NCBI RefSeq assembly: GCF_050113715.1
Contig: NZ_JBNJQR010000006.1
Location: 124,001 to 188,000, forward strand
DNA length: 64,000 nucleotides
From: Brevibacillus_H ginsengisoli
GTDB lineage: Bacteria > Bacillota > Bacilli > Brevibacillales > Brevibacillaceae
Direction of reading: 5' to 3'
The notes under the pieces are model-generated. The model did no database searches. It was not told the origin of the DNA and worked only from the letters and a program-made list of their open reading frames with translations. Below are positions 51,294 to 59,687 of the stretch, one piece after another. The position numbers and the translations under genes are program-made. Each line of letters begins with the position of its first letter. Within the stretch, counting starts at the first letter, position 1.

Positions 51294-52832
51294 ATGGAGG
51301 TAGACAAACGAAGCCTTGAGGAGATGGTACACAAGCTCTCCATCGTTCAACAAACCTATCAAGAGATGAACTTGCATGAAGAGTTATTATCCTTGCTGCT
51401 CGCAAAGACGGACGAGGTATTCTTGTTACTTGATGAAGAGGGAAACATACGCGCAGCGAACCCGGGGTGTGAACCCAAATTAGGATTTTCCGCTTCTCAA
51501 ATGGTGGGTCACCAGGTGGCTGAGTTCATTCATCCCGAGGATGTGGAGAATTTCTCGGTTAGTTTCACGACCATCAAGAACGTGCTTCGAGGAGACCTGA
51601 TCGAATTTCGTTTCCGGCACTCTGCGGGATGGTTTGTATGGATGGAAAGTGTTACCAAGCCGATCTCTCAAGAAGGTCATTGGCAAGCATACTTCATGAA
51701 ACTTCGGGAAGTGATGAATTGCAGGCTGATTGAAGAACAGCTGGAACTGAAGGGAAAAGTGTTTGAGAATGCGTTGGAAGGCATTTTAATAACCGATTTG
51801 GACGGAAAGATCTTATTGGTTAATCCTGCCTTTTGCCAGATCACGGGATATAGCGAGGAGGAGGTATTGGGTCAGAATCCTCGTCTGCTCAAATCAGGCG
51901 TTCATCCTCCCGAATTTTTTGAATCCATGTGGGACACGTTAAAACAATCGGGCAAGTGGGAAGGTGAAATCTGGAACCGAAACAAGACGGGAGAAGTTTT
52001 TGTTGAGGGAGCCTCCATTCGCTTAATTACGAATGAACAAGGGAAAGCCATGTATTTTGCCTCGGTGTTCACCGACATCACGAAGCGTATAGAGGAAGAA
52101 GAAAAATTGCGTCAAGATCTGCAACTGGCGAAACAGGTGCAAAAGCATGTCTTAAGCAGACCGATCGTGAACCAACAAATCGAGATTGACGCGACCTATT
52201 TGCCATCCAAGGCGCTCGGGGGCGATATGTACGCGTGGTATGAGATCGACCATCAACGCTATGGCGTTATTTTGCTTGATGTGGTCGGTCATGGTGTAGC
52301 GGCATCCTTAATCAGCATGTCAATTCGCTCCTTGCTAGGTGGCTTGATCAAACAGCTGGTATGTCCAGAGCTGGTGATGAAAGAACTAAACCGTCAAATG
52401 TACACGTTGTACTCGAATGATGAATTCTCGAATGATCATTTTTTTACAGCCATTTATGTCTTAATCGATACTCGAAATCGTCTGATTGAATACTGTAATG
52501 CCGGCCATCCAACCGGTTTGCTTGCCACCGGGAATGGTGAGATTACCCAATTGGATGAAGGAAGCGTTCCAATTGGATTAGTACGAGAGCTTCCGATCAA
52601 GAAGCATCAAATCGCCTACACGGATAAGAGCAGACTCCTATTGTTCACCGATGGGATAGTTGAGCCAAGAATGAACTCGTATGAGGAGACCCTTCAGAGT
52701 TTGCAAGGGAGTCTTTTGCAAAATCTCAAGATTAGCAACGACCACTATCTTCGGAAAATAAATCGGTTTTATACGGAAAGAGCTTGTCCTCTTGAGGATG
52801 ACATCTGCGTTGTTTCCATTACCATTCAGTAA
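51294..52832 (+). CDS. PAS-domain serine phosphatase of the SpoIIE/RsbU type
   Basis: The 512-residue protein has a short coiled coil, PAS domain 1 (residues about 35-140, LLDEEGNIRAANPG), PAS domain 2 with its C-terminal segment (about 150-280, ITDLDGKILLVNPAFCQITG, FTDITKRIEEEE), a linker helix, and a PP2C-like SpoIIE domain with metal residues GGDMYAW, LDVVGHG, CNAGHP and LLFTDGIVE. It would dephosphorylate an anti-sigma-factor antagonist in response to a signal, like RsbP. No antagonist or anti-sigma gene lies nearby. ATG at 51294 follows GGGGAG by 7 bases. Confidence 0.9.
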   Translation: MEVDKRSLEEMVHKLSIVQQTYQEMNLHEELLSLLLAKTDEVFLLLDEEGNIRAANPGCEPKLGFSASQMVGHQVAEFIHPEDVENFSVSFTTIKNVLRGDLIEFRFRHSAGWFVWMESVTKPISQEGHWQAYFMKLREVMNCRLIEEQLELKGKVFENALEGILITDLDGKILLVNPAFCQITGYSEEEVLGQNPRLLKSGVHPPEFFESMWDTLKQSGKWEGEIWNRNKTGEVFVEGASIRLITNEQGKAMYFASVFTDITKRIEEEEKLRQDLQLAKQVQKHVLSRPIVNQQIEIDATYLPSKALGGDMYAWYEIDHQRYGVILLDVVGHGVAASLISMSIRSLLGGLIKQLVCPELVMKELNRQMYTLYSNDEFSNDHFFTAIYVLIDTRNRLIEYCNAGHPTGLLATGNGEITQLDEGSVPIGLVRELPIKKHQIAYTDKSRLLLFTDGIVEPRMNSYEETLQSLQGSLLQNLKISNDHYLRKINRFYTERACPLEDDICVVSITIQ

Positions 52833-52907
52833 AACGATTTTTTACTATTCTAAATGTATTTGGTTTCCAATCCGCCTTTTGTTTACGTGGATTAAAACCT
52901 CGGTGCA

Positions 52908-52916
52908 TGCTATAAT
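52908..52916 (+). promoter_or_regulatory. Candidate extended -10 promoter of miaB
   Basis: TGC-TATAAT is a perfect extended -10 about 50 bases before miaB; the -35 is weak. The same nonamer occurs before mutS. Confidence 0.6.
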
Positions 52917-52964
52917 TATAAATTGGTTCTTACAATTTATATAGCAATTTGCTGAGGTGATAGA

Positions 52965-54485
52965 ATGACTGACAAACAAGGTGGATCGGACTTAAAATCC
53001 GCTACTTCTGCCAAAACATCCAAAGATTACGCTAAATACTTTCAACCGCCTTCCTTAAAGGATGCCAAGAAGCGCGGCAAAGAAGAAATCGCGGTCCTTA
53101 GCTTCTCTGAAGATCCGCAAATCAATCAAGCTGGCATGGAGATCCGCGAGCTGACCAAAGGAAAAGACCTGAAATTCCTGCTTCGTACGTATGGCTGTCA
53201 GATGAACGAACACGATAGTGAAACCATCGCTGGAATTCTCACCCAATTGGGTTATTCTTCAACGGAAGATGAGAAAGAAGCCGATATTATTCTGTTCAAT
53301 ACCTGTGCCATTCGTGAAGGTGCGGAAGACAAGGTGTTTGGAGAATTGGGTCACATGAAGCACTTAAAGCGGAACAACCCCAACATCATCCTTGGTGTAT
53401 GTGGTTGTATGTCTCAGGAGGAAAGTGTCGTCAACAAGATTCTCAAGAGCTACCAACAGGTAGATCTGATCTTTGGTACACACAACATTCACCGCTTGCC
53501 TGTGCTAGTTCGTGACGCGATGTACTCCAAGGAGATGGTCATCGAGGTGTGGTCCAAGGAAGGCGATATCGTCGAGGACATGCCGAAGATTCGTGAAGGC
53601 AACATCAAAGCGTGGGTCAACATCATGTATGGCTGTGACAAGTTTTGTACGTATTGTATTGTTCCTTATACACGCGGCAAAGAGCGCAGCCGTCGACCTG
53701 AAGACGTCATTGCGGAAGTTCGCGATTTGGCACGTCAAGGCTTCAAAGAAATAATGCTGCTTGGTCAAAATGTCAATGCCTATGGTAAAGACTTGACGGA
53801 TATGAACTACGGTTTTGGCGATCTCATGGATGAAATCCGCAAAATCGATATTCCGCGCGTACGCTTTACGACCAGCCATCCGCGTGACTTTGATGATCAC
53901 TTAATTGAAGTTCTCGGCAAGGGTGGCAACCTGCTGGAATACATCCATCTGCCTGTTCAATCGGGAAGCTCCGAGGTCCTCAAGATGATGGCGCGCAAAT
54001 ACACTCGGGAGCACTACCTCGAATTGGTTCGTAAAATCAAGGCAGCGATCCCGAATGTCTCGTTAAGCACGGACATCATTGTTGGGTTCCCTGGTGAAAC
54101 AGAGGAGCAATTCTTGGAGACGCTCTCGTTGGTGGAGGAAGTTGAGTATGATTTCGCTTATACCTTCATCTATTCTCCGCGTGAAGGAACTCCTGCTGCT
54201 GTCATGGAAGATACAGTGCCGGAGGATGTTAAGAAAGATCGTTTGCACCGCTTAATGGAAGTGCAAAATCGAATTAGCTTGGAAAAGAATCTGAAGCTTC
54301 AAGGGGAAATTGTTGAAGTATTGGTCGAAGGTGAAAGTAAGACCAACCCGGAAATTTTGGCTGGTCGCACCCGTACCAATAAGCTCGTTCATTTCCCTGG
54401 AGACCAAAGCATGATTGGCCAAATTGTCAACGTACGAATCACAGATGCAAAAACTTGGACATTGCATGGCGAGGTTATCAATTAG
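52965..54485 (+). CDS. miaB: tRNA-2-methylthio-N6-dimethylallyladenosine synthase
   Basis: MiaB methylthiolates i6A37 of tRNAs reading U-starting codons. The 506-residue protein has an N-terminal extension, the MTTase domain (RTYGCQMNEHDSE, NTCAIREGAEDKVFGELG, GVCGCMSQEE), radical SAM Cys 224, 228 and 231 in GCDKFCTYCIVPYTRG and a TRAM domain. GAGGTGATAG precedes ATG. It is followed by ricA and cotE, as in B. subtilis (ymcB-ymcA-cotE). Confidence 0.95.
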   Translation: MTDKQGGSDLKSATSAKTSKDYAKYFQPPSLKDAKKRGKEEIAVLSFSEDPQINQAGMEIRELTKGKDLKFLLRTYGCQMNEHDSETIAGILTQLGYSSTEDEKEADIILFNTCAIREGAEDKVFGELGHMKHLKRNNPNIILGVCGCMSQEESVVNKILKSYQQVDLIFGTHNIHRLPVLVRDAMYSKEMVIEVWSKEGDIVEDMPKIREGNIKAWVNIMYGCDKFCTYCIVPYTRGKERSRRPEDVIAEVRDLARQGFKEIMLLGQNVNAYGKDLTDMNYGFGDLMDEIRKIDIPRVRFTTSHPRDFDDHLIEVLGKGGNLLEYIHLPVQSGSSEVLKMMARKYTREHYLELVRKIKAAIPNVSLSTDIIVGFPGETEEQFLETLSLVEEVEYDFAYTFIYSPREGTPAAVMEDTVPEDVKKDRLHRLMEVQNRISLEKNLKLQGEIVEVLVEGESKTNPEILAGRTRTNKLVHFPGDQSMIGQIVNVRITDAKTWTLHGEVIN

Positions 54486-54503
54486 GTCGAGGTGTAAAGA
54501 GAG

Positions 54504-54947
54504 ATGACAGAATCCACTTCAATTCATACAAATAAAGAAATCCTTGAGAAAGCGCGTGAAGTTGCGTTGATGATCGCAAAGTCCAAGGAAGTTGATTTCT
54601 TCAAACGTGCGGAGAATCAAATCAAACACAACGATCGCGTGCAAGATCTTATCCATGAAGTGAAGCAAAAGCAAAAACAAATCGTCAAGTTCGAAGCGAT
54701 GAACAAACCGGAAGTAGCGAAACAACTGGAAGAAGAATACAATCAATTGCAGGATGAACTAGATAGCATTCCGGTTGTTGCCGAGTTCAAACAATCTCAA
54801 ATGGATGTTAATGATTTGCTGCAAATGGTCACACATGTCATCACGAATACGGTTTCGGAACGGATTATCCTGGATACCGGCGGAGACCCATTGAGCGGAG
54901 AAACCGGCGGAGCTCCAAAGCGTCCTCATAAAGGATGCGGCTGCTAG
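54504..54947 (+). CDS. ricA: RicA (YmcA), subunit of the RicAFT complex
   Basis: RicA with RicF (YlbF) and RicT (YaaT) forms an Fe-S complex that assists RNase Y in mRNA maturation and is needed for biofilm, competence and sporulation. The 147-residue YlbF/YmcA-family helical protein (VDFFKRAENQIKHNDRVQDL, FEAMNKPEVAKQLEEEYN) ends in KGCGC, Cys residues suited to cluster binding. It starts 18 bases after miaB. Its partner RNase Y is encoded at 34 kb here. Confidence 0.9.
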   Translation: MTESTSIHTNKEILEKAREVALMIAKSKEVDFFKRAENQIKHNDRVQDLIHEVKQKQKQIVKFEAMNKPEVAKQLEEEYNQLQDELDSIPVVAEFKQSQMDVNDLLQMVTHVITNTVSERIILDTGGDPLSGETGGAPKRPHKGCGC

Positions 54948-54970
54948 TAAATTGACTGAAGTGAATCTTG

Positions 54971-54999
54971 CACCCTAGACGAATACCCTGCATACAAAT
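54971..54999 (+). promoter_or_regulatory. Candidate mother-cell sporulation promoter of cotE
   Basis: CATACAAAT (54991-54999) resembles the -10 of sigma-E (CATACANT) and partly sigma-K (CATANNNTA) promoters; CACC 16 bases upstream fits the short sigma-K -35. B. subtilis cotE uses both factors. Match is partial. Confidence 0.45.
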
Positions 55000-55031
55000 G
55001 TACAGAAACGTTGTATGGAGGAGGTAACAGA

Positions 55032-55589
55032 ATGTCGGGTACAGATAAAGATCTGCAGTGCCGGTTACTCATTGCAAAAGCTGTAGTGGGCAAGGGACAT
55101 AAATTCTCGCAGACTACACATACCATCACGCCAACGCACACTCCTTCGACGATCCTGGGTTGCTGGATTATTAACAACAGTTTCCAAGCAGAGAAAGTCG
55201 GAGAAGCGATCGAAATTTCAGGGAAGTGTGATGTCAACCTGTGGTATTCTTTCGCAGACAACACGCAAACAGAAGTGAAGAAGGAATCCGTCTCATATGT
55301 CGAGAAAGTCCCTCTTTCCTACTTAGACAAAAATACCCGTGGTGATTTGGAGATTCTCGCCACAGCGGTAGAACAACCGAAATGCATCAAGGCTGAAATC
55401 CATGGTGGCCATGTGGTTGTGCGTGTGGAGAAGGAATTTGCAGTGGAAGTGGTAGGCGAAACCAAAGTATGTGTGGTTGTTTGCGACAGTTGCGATGATA
55501 AAGACTTCGATTATACCGGAGACTTTAACGATAGCAACAGCGAGTATGGAGACGATGATTTCGACGAATTACTCGATGATTTAGATTAA
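55032..55589 (+). CDS. cotE: Outer spore coat morphogenetic protein CotE
   Basis: CotE directs assembly of the outer coat. The 185-residue protein has the conserved core (CRLLIAKAVVGKGHKFSQTT, STILGCWIINNSFQA, KVPLSYLDKNTRGDLEIL) and a very acidic C-terminal tail (EYGDDDFDELLDDLD), both typical. ATG at 55032 follows GGAGGAGG by 6 bases. A terminator overlaps the stop codon. Confidence 0.95.
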   Translation: MSGTDKDLQCRLLIAKAVVGKGHKFSQTTHTITPTHTPSTILGCWIINNSFQAEKVGEAIEISGKCDVNLWYSFADNTQTEVKKESVSYVEKVPLSYLDKNTRGDLEILATAVEQPKCIKAEIHGGHVVVRVEKEFAVEVVGETKVCVVVCDSCDDKDFDYTGDFNDSNSEYGDDDFDELLDDLD

Positions 55590-55618
55590 GAGAGGGACTT
55601 TGATTCCTCTCTTTTTTT
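55588..55618 (+). terminator. Intrinsic terminator after cotE
   Basis: AAGAGAGG and CCTCTCTT pair around GACTTTGATT, followed by a T run. Confidence 0.9.
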
Positions 55619-55698
55619 CTTTTTTATTGGGTATTGGACAGTGCCCACTTCCTCCCGAGACGCATAGGCTATAGGAAAAAGGAGGAGGGGATACGACA

Positions 55699-57045
55699 AT
55701 GACAAGATGGCCTATACAGGACGCAGCGTCGATTTGTCGTGATTCCCGTCGAATCCAAGCGATCCTTCACATACATGGGATATGTTCGCGGATACATTCT
55801 GTTGAGTCGGGTGGAGGGGCACAGGTTCAAGAGAGTGAAACTTTTCTGAGAACATACCGAATCCAGTTGTACCAATATCATGTCCTGCTTCTGGATCGTG
55901 CGGAGGGGACCGGGGTTTGGCTAAATCATCAGGTTAGCAATCAAGAGGAGCAGATTTTTGAGTCGATTCCCTTTTCATCGGAGGATTTGGAACAAAGAAG
56001 GGTCGTACAACTGGCTATTCGCAGTATTTACGCCCTTGGTCTGGATTATGGATCGGTCATGGTTGGCGTAAACTCTGTCGCAAACATGACCATTCTTGAG
56101 GTGCTGCCTGAATTTTATACGAAAGATGGCTATCAGCAGCTAGAACAAGAGAAGCTGAGTGATAATCTTCGCGTGGGGGAGAGGGTTGGTTTGTCCTCCC
56201 ATCAAGTGATGTTGGGCGCTGACCCGGAGTTTGCTTTGCGTGATGGCGAAGGCAAAATTGGCGTTGCCTCACGCTATTTGGAGAAACAAGGTGTCATCGG
56301 TTACGATTCCGCGAGACTTCGGGAATTAATGGCGCACAATCTGCATCCATTAGTCGAGATCAGGCCACAGCCTTCTCATTCTCCTCGTGAGGTCTTTCGC
56401 CATATACTACAGGCTATGAGGATAGGGTTGAAAAAGATTCCTGCGAACTTGGAGTGGATCGCGGGAGGAATGCCCTTTTTTGGTTATCCGATTGGAGGGC
56501 ATCTTCATTTTAGCGGAATCAAGCTGAGCTTTGCGTTGTTGCGTTGTATGGACGCTTTTTTGGCGCTACCCCTCGCTTTGATTGAAGATGAAGGCTGCAA
56601 GCGAAGGCGGTCACGATACGGTTTTTTGGGCGATTATCGCGAACAACCGTATGGAGGCTTTGAGTATAGGACGTTACCCAGTTGGTTGGTTTCTCCGCTA
56701 GTTACACAAGGAGTATTGGCCTTGGCGAAAGTAGTGGCTACTCATTGCGATCAATTGACTCAGCCAGCGATAACCGTTTCACTGAATCACTCTTTATCCA
56801 AAGCCTATTATCAAGGGGACAAAGAGAAGGTTCGGTCTGCGGTGATTCTCTTGTGGAGAAATTTGCTCAAACTGCCGATGTACCGAGAATATCAGCTGGA
56901 ACTGGATGCGTTCTACCACTATATCATGTCGAACACGCGATGGAATAACGAACAGGATCTCCGACTCGAATGGGGACTGGTCCCCCACTCAACAACCCCA
57001 GCAAAGCATGCTATAATACTAAATGAGAAAATGCCTAGTAGGTGA
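55699..57045 (+). CDS. Putative amidoligase (COOH-NH2 ligase type 2, phiEco32-like)
   Basis: The 448-residue protein has an unassigned N-terminal 170 residues, then the type-2 amidoligase core: GADPEFALRDGEGK, YDSARLRELMAHNLHPLVEI, GGMPFFGYPIGGHLHFSGI, YGFLGDYREQPYGGFEYRTLPSWL. These Glu/His-rich motifs belong to the glutamine-synthetase/GCS fold that forms amide bonds with ATP. Phage relatives are thought to modify cell wall or protein. Its place right after cotE suggests spore coat crosslinking or a poly-amide product; that is inference. AAGGAGGAGGGG precedes ATG. Confidence 0.8.
   Translation: MTRWPIQDAASICRDSRRIQAILHIHGICSRIHSVESGGGAQVQESETFLRTYRIQLYQYHVLLLDRAEGTGVWLNHQVSNQEEQIFESIPFSSEDLEQRRVVQLAIRSIYALGLDYGSVMVGVNSVANMTILEVLPEFYTKDGYQQLEQEKLSDNLRVGERVGLSSHQVMLGADPEFALRDGEGKIGVASRYLEKQGVIGYDSARLRELMAHNLHPLVEIRPQPSHSPREVFRHILQAMRIGLKKIPANLEWIAGGMPFFGYPIGGHLHFSGIKLSFALLRCMDAFLALPLALIEDEGCKRRRSRYGFLGDYREQPYGGFEYRTLPSWLVSPLVTQGVLALAKVVATHCDQLTQPAITVSLNHSLSKAYYQGDKEKVRSAVILLWRNLLKLPMYREYQLELDAFYHYIMSNTRWNNEQDLRLEWGLVPHSTTPAKHAIILNEKMPSR
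57009..57017 (+). promoter_or_regulatory. Candidate extended -10 promoter of mutS
   Basis: TGC-TATAAT lies inside the last codons of the amidoligase gene, 38 bases before mutS. Confidence 0.55.
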
Positions 57046-57054
57046 AAATAAAAA

Positions 57055-59658
57055 ATGTCACAATATACCCCGATGATCCAACAGTATCTGGCGATTAAGC
57101 AAGACTACCCAGATACGTTTTTGTTTTTTCGCTTAGGAGATTTTTATGAATTGTTTTTCGAGGATGCGATCCTTGCTTCCCGCGAGTTGGAAATAACATT
57201 GACCGGACGAGAAGGAGGGGGAGAAGAACGCATTCCAATGTGCGGAGTCCCTCACCATTCCGCTGAAACTTATATTGCCGAACTGTTAAAAAGAGGCTAT
57301 AAAGTAGCGGTTTGCGAACAGGTAGAAAACCCGAAGGACGCCAAAGGAGTTGTCAAACGGGAAGTCACTCGCGTTATTACTCCGGGAACGATGATGGAAG
57401 GCAATTGGTTAACGGATAAAGAGAATAACTATCTGGTTGTCATTGCAGAGAAGGCAGGAAGCGAAGCTGTCGCCGCATGCGATATGAGTACTGGTGAAAT
57501 GTATGTTACTTGTTTTGCCAGAAGTGGGACACAGGCGCTGGACGAAGCAATGCAGTATCGTCCGCTCGAAATTGTCTTATGCGACCAAGTAGCACAGCGT
57601 TACAAACCAGACGTAACCATTTCCTATTTACAGACACAAGATATCGATCTCGATCTGGCCATTAGCCAGTATGGACAAGAGGCTCAACTGCTTAATGAAT
57701 CAATGAGACTGGCAGTTAGTTCCCTTCTTACGTACATAGGGGCGACTCAGAAACGTGGTCTTGCTCATCTGCGTGTTCTCAAGCAGTATGAGTCAACCCA
57801 GTATCTGCAGATGGACCCTTATTCCCGCCGTAATTTGGAACTGACGGAAACCATCCGGGACAAGAGTAAAAAGGGTTCGCTTCTGTGGCTTCTGGACCGC
57901 ACGGAAACCGCGATGGGCGGACGGATGCTCCGCAGATGGATTGAACGTCCATTACTAACACTTTCCGAAATCGAACGTCGGTTGCAAGCTGTTGAATTTT
58001 TAAAAGACCAGCTATTGCTGCGTTCGGATATTCGCTCCAGTTTGGATGAAATCTATGATTTGGAGCGATTGGTAGGCCGAATCTCGTATGGAAATGCTAA
58101 TGCCCGCGACCTCGTGCAGCTCCGTCATTCTCTGGAAGCGATTCCTGCGCTTATCCATTTGTTAGAGAATTGTGGCTCTGAGGTACTTGCCGCTCTGGCA
58201 GACGGAATGGATAGCTGCAAGGATGTGGCTCAATTCCTGAAGTCATCCCTTGTGGATGAACCTCCGATTTCTGTCCGAGATGGGGGGATTATTCGCTCTG
58301 GCTATGATGAATACTTGGACAAGCTGATTACCGCCAGCCGTGAAGGGAAGCACTGGATTGCCCAATTGGAACAGGCTGAGCGTGAGATGACCGGGATACG
58401 CTCCTTAAAGATCGGTTTCAATAAAGTGTTTGGTTACTACATTGAAGTGTCTCGCGCCAATCAATCTCTCGTACCACTAGATCGATATGAACGCAAACAG
58501 ACACTTGCGAATGCGGAACGCTTCATCACCCCTGAATTGAAGGAAAAAGAAGCGCTGATTCTGGAAGCGGAAGAGAAAATGGTTGAGCTGGAGTATCAGC
58601 TTTTCACTGAAATCCGTTCCAGAGTCGCTCAACATATTCCTCGCATTCAGACGTTGGCGGAAAAGGTGGCAGCTATTGATGTGCTGCAGTCTTTCGCTAC
58701 CGTCAGCGAGGAGCGGGGATTTATCCGACCAGAAGTGTCTGCGTCGGGTGAGTTACACGTAGTGGCAGGTCGACATGCCGTTGTAGAAGCTGTACTGGAG
58801 AATGAACAATACGTCTCCAACGACGTCCAACTAGATCCTTCTGAACGGCAAATCTTGCTGATTACTGGGCCGAACATGGCAGGGAAGAGCACATATATGC
58901 GTCAAATTGCCCTGATTGCCGTGATGGCTCAAATCGGATGTTTTGTTCCAGCCAAAGAGGCCAAGCTTTCGCTGATCGATCAAATCTTTACAAGAATCGG
59001 TGCGGCCGATGACCTGGTTGGCGGACATAGTACCTTTATGGTCGAGATGCTGGAAACTAAGAATGCGTTGGTCAAGGCCACAGATCGCAGTTTGATCCTG
59101 CTCGATGAGATCGGTAGAGGGACGTCCACATACGACGGAATGGCGTTAGCCCAAGCTGTCATTGAATATATCCACGACCATATCGGGGCCAAAACCCTGT
59201 TCTCCACACATTACCACGAGCTGACCCAACTGGAAGAATCGCTTCCAAGGGTGGTTAACGTGAACGCGCGTTGTGAAGAACGAAACGGTAAGCTGCTCTT
59301 TTTACACAAAATTGAGCCGGGTAGAGCTGATCGCAGCTACGGTATTCACGTGGCGGAGCTTGCAGAGATGCCAAGACCAGTAATAGAACGAGCACGAGTT
59401 ATTCTGGAAGGTTTGGAAGCGGAGAAAAAGCGTCTGGACACGGAACAATTGTCCTTCGAGACTTACTTCCGAGAACCTGCTCCAGTGGCAGCAACTCATC
59501 AAGTGAATGAACAACCTGTCCAAACGGTAGAAGTAACATGTCCAAGACCGCAGGAACAGTCGATTCTCGAGCAGCTTCGTCAGCTAAACCTGAATGATAC
59601 AACGCCGATGCAAGCTTTAATTACCCTGTCAGAATGGAAACGGAAGATCGATGAGTAA
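57055..59658 (+). CDS. mutS: DNA mismatch repair protein MutS
   Basis: MutS recognises mismatches. The 867-residue protein has the N-terminal mismatch-binding domain with the Phe-x-Glu motif (FFRLGDFYELFFEDA), connector and lever domains, and the ATPase with Walker A GPNMAGKST near residue 605, DEIGRGTST and FSTHYHELT. Starts 9 bases after the amidoligase stop with a weak AGGTG site. mutL follows in the same direction. Confidence 0.97.
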   Translation: MSQYTPMIQQYLAIKQDYPDTFLFFRLGDFYELFFEDAILASRELEITLTGREGGGEERIPMCGVPHHSAETYIAELLKRGYKVAVCEQVENPKDAKGVVKREVTRVITPGTMMEGNWLTDKENNYLVVIAEKAGSEAVAACDMSTGEMYVTCFARSGTQALDEAMQYRPLEIVLCDQVAQRYKPDVTISYLQTQDIDLDLAISQYGQEAQLLNESMRLAVSSLLTYIGATQKRGLAHLRVLKQYESTQYLQMDPYSRRNLELTETIRDKSKKGSLLWLLDRTETAMGGRMLRRWIERPLLTLSEIERRLQAVEFLKDQLLLRSDIRSSLDEIYDLERLVGRISYGNANARDLVQLRHSLEAIPALIHLLENCGSEVLAALADGMDSCKDVAQFLKSSLVDEPPISVRDGGIIRSGYDEYLDKLITASREGKHWIAQLEQAEREMTGIRSLKIGFNKVFGYYIEVSRANQSLVPLDRYERKQTLANAERFITPELKEKEALILEAEEKMVELEYQLFTEIRSRVAQHIPRIQTLAEKVAAIDVLQSFATVSEERGFIRPEVSASGELHVVAGRHAVVEAVLENEQYVSNDVQLDPSERQILLITGPNMAGKSTYMRQIALIAVMAQIGCFVPAKEAKLSLIDQIFTRIGAADDLVGGHSTFMVEMLETKNALVKATDRSLILLDEIGRGTSTYDGMALAQAVIEYIHDHIGAKTLFSTHYHELTQLEESLPRVVNVNARCEERNGKLLFLHKIEPGRADRSYGIHVAELAEMPRPVIERARVILEGLEAEKKRLDTEQLSFETYFREPAPVAATHQVNEQPVQTVEVTCPRPQEQSILEQLRQLNLNDTTPMQALITLSEWKRKIDE

Positions 59659-59687
59659 TAACCAAGCGGGGGAGGAGAGATAAGCGA

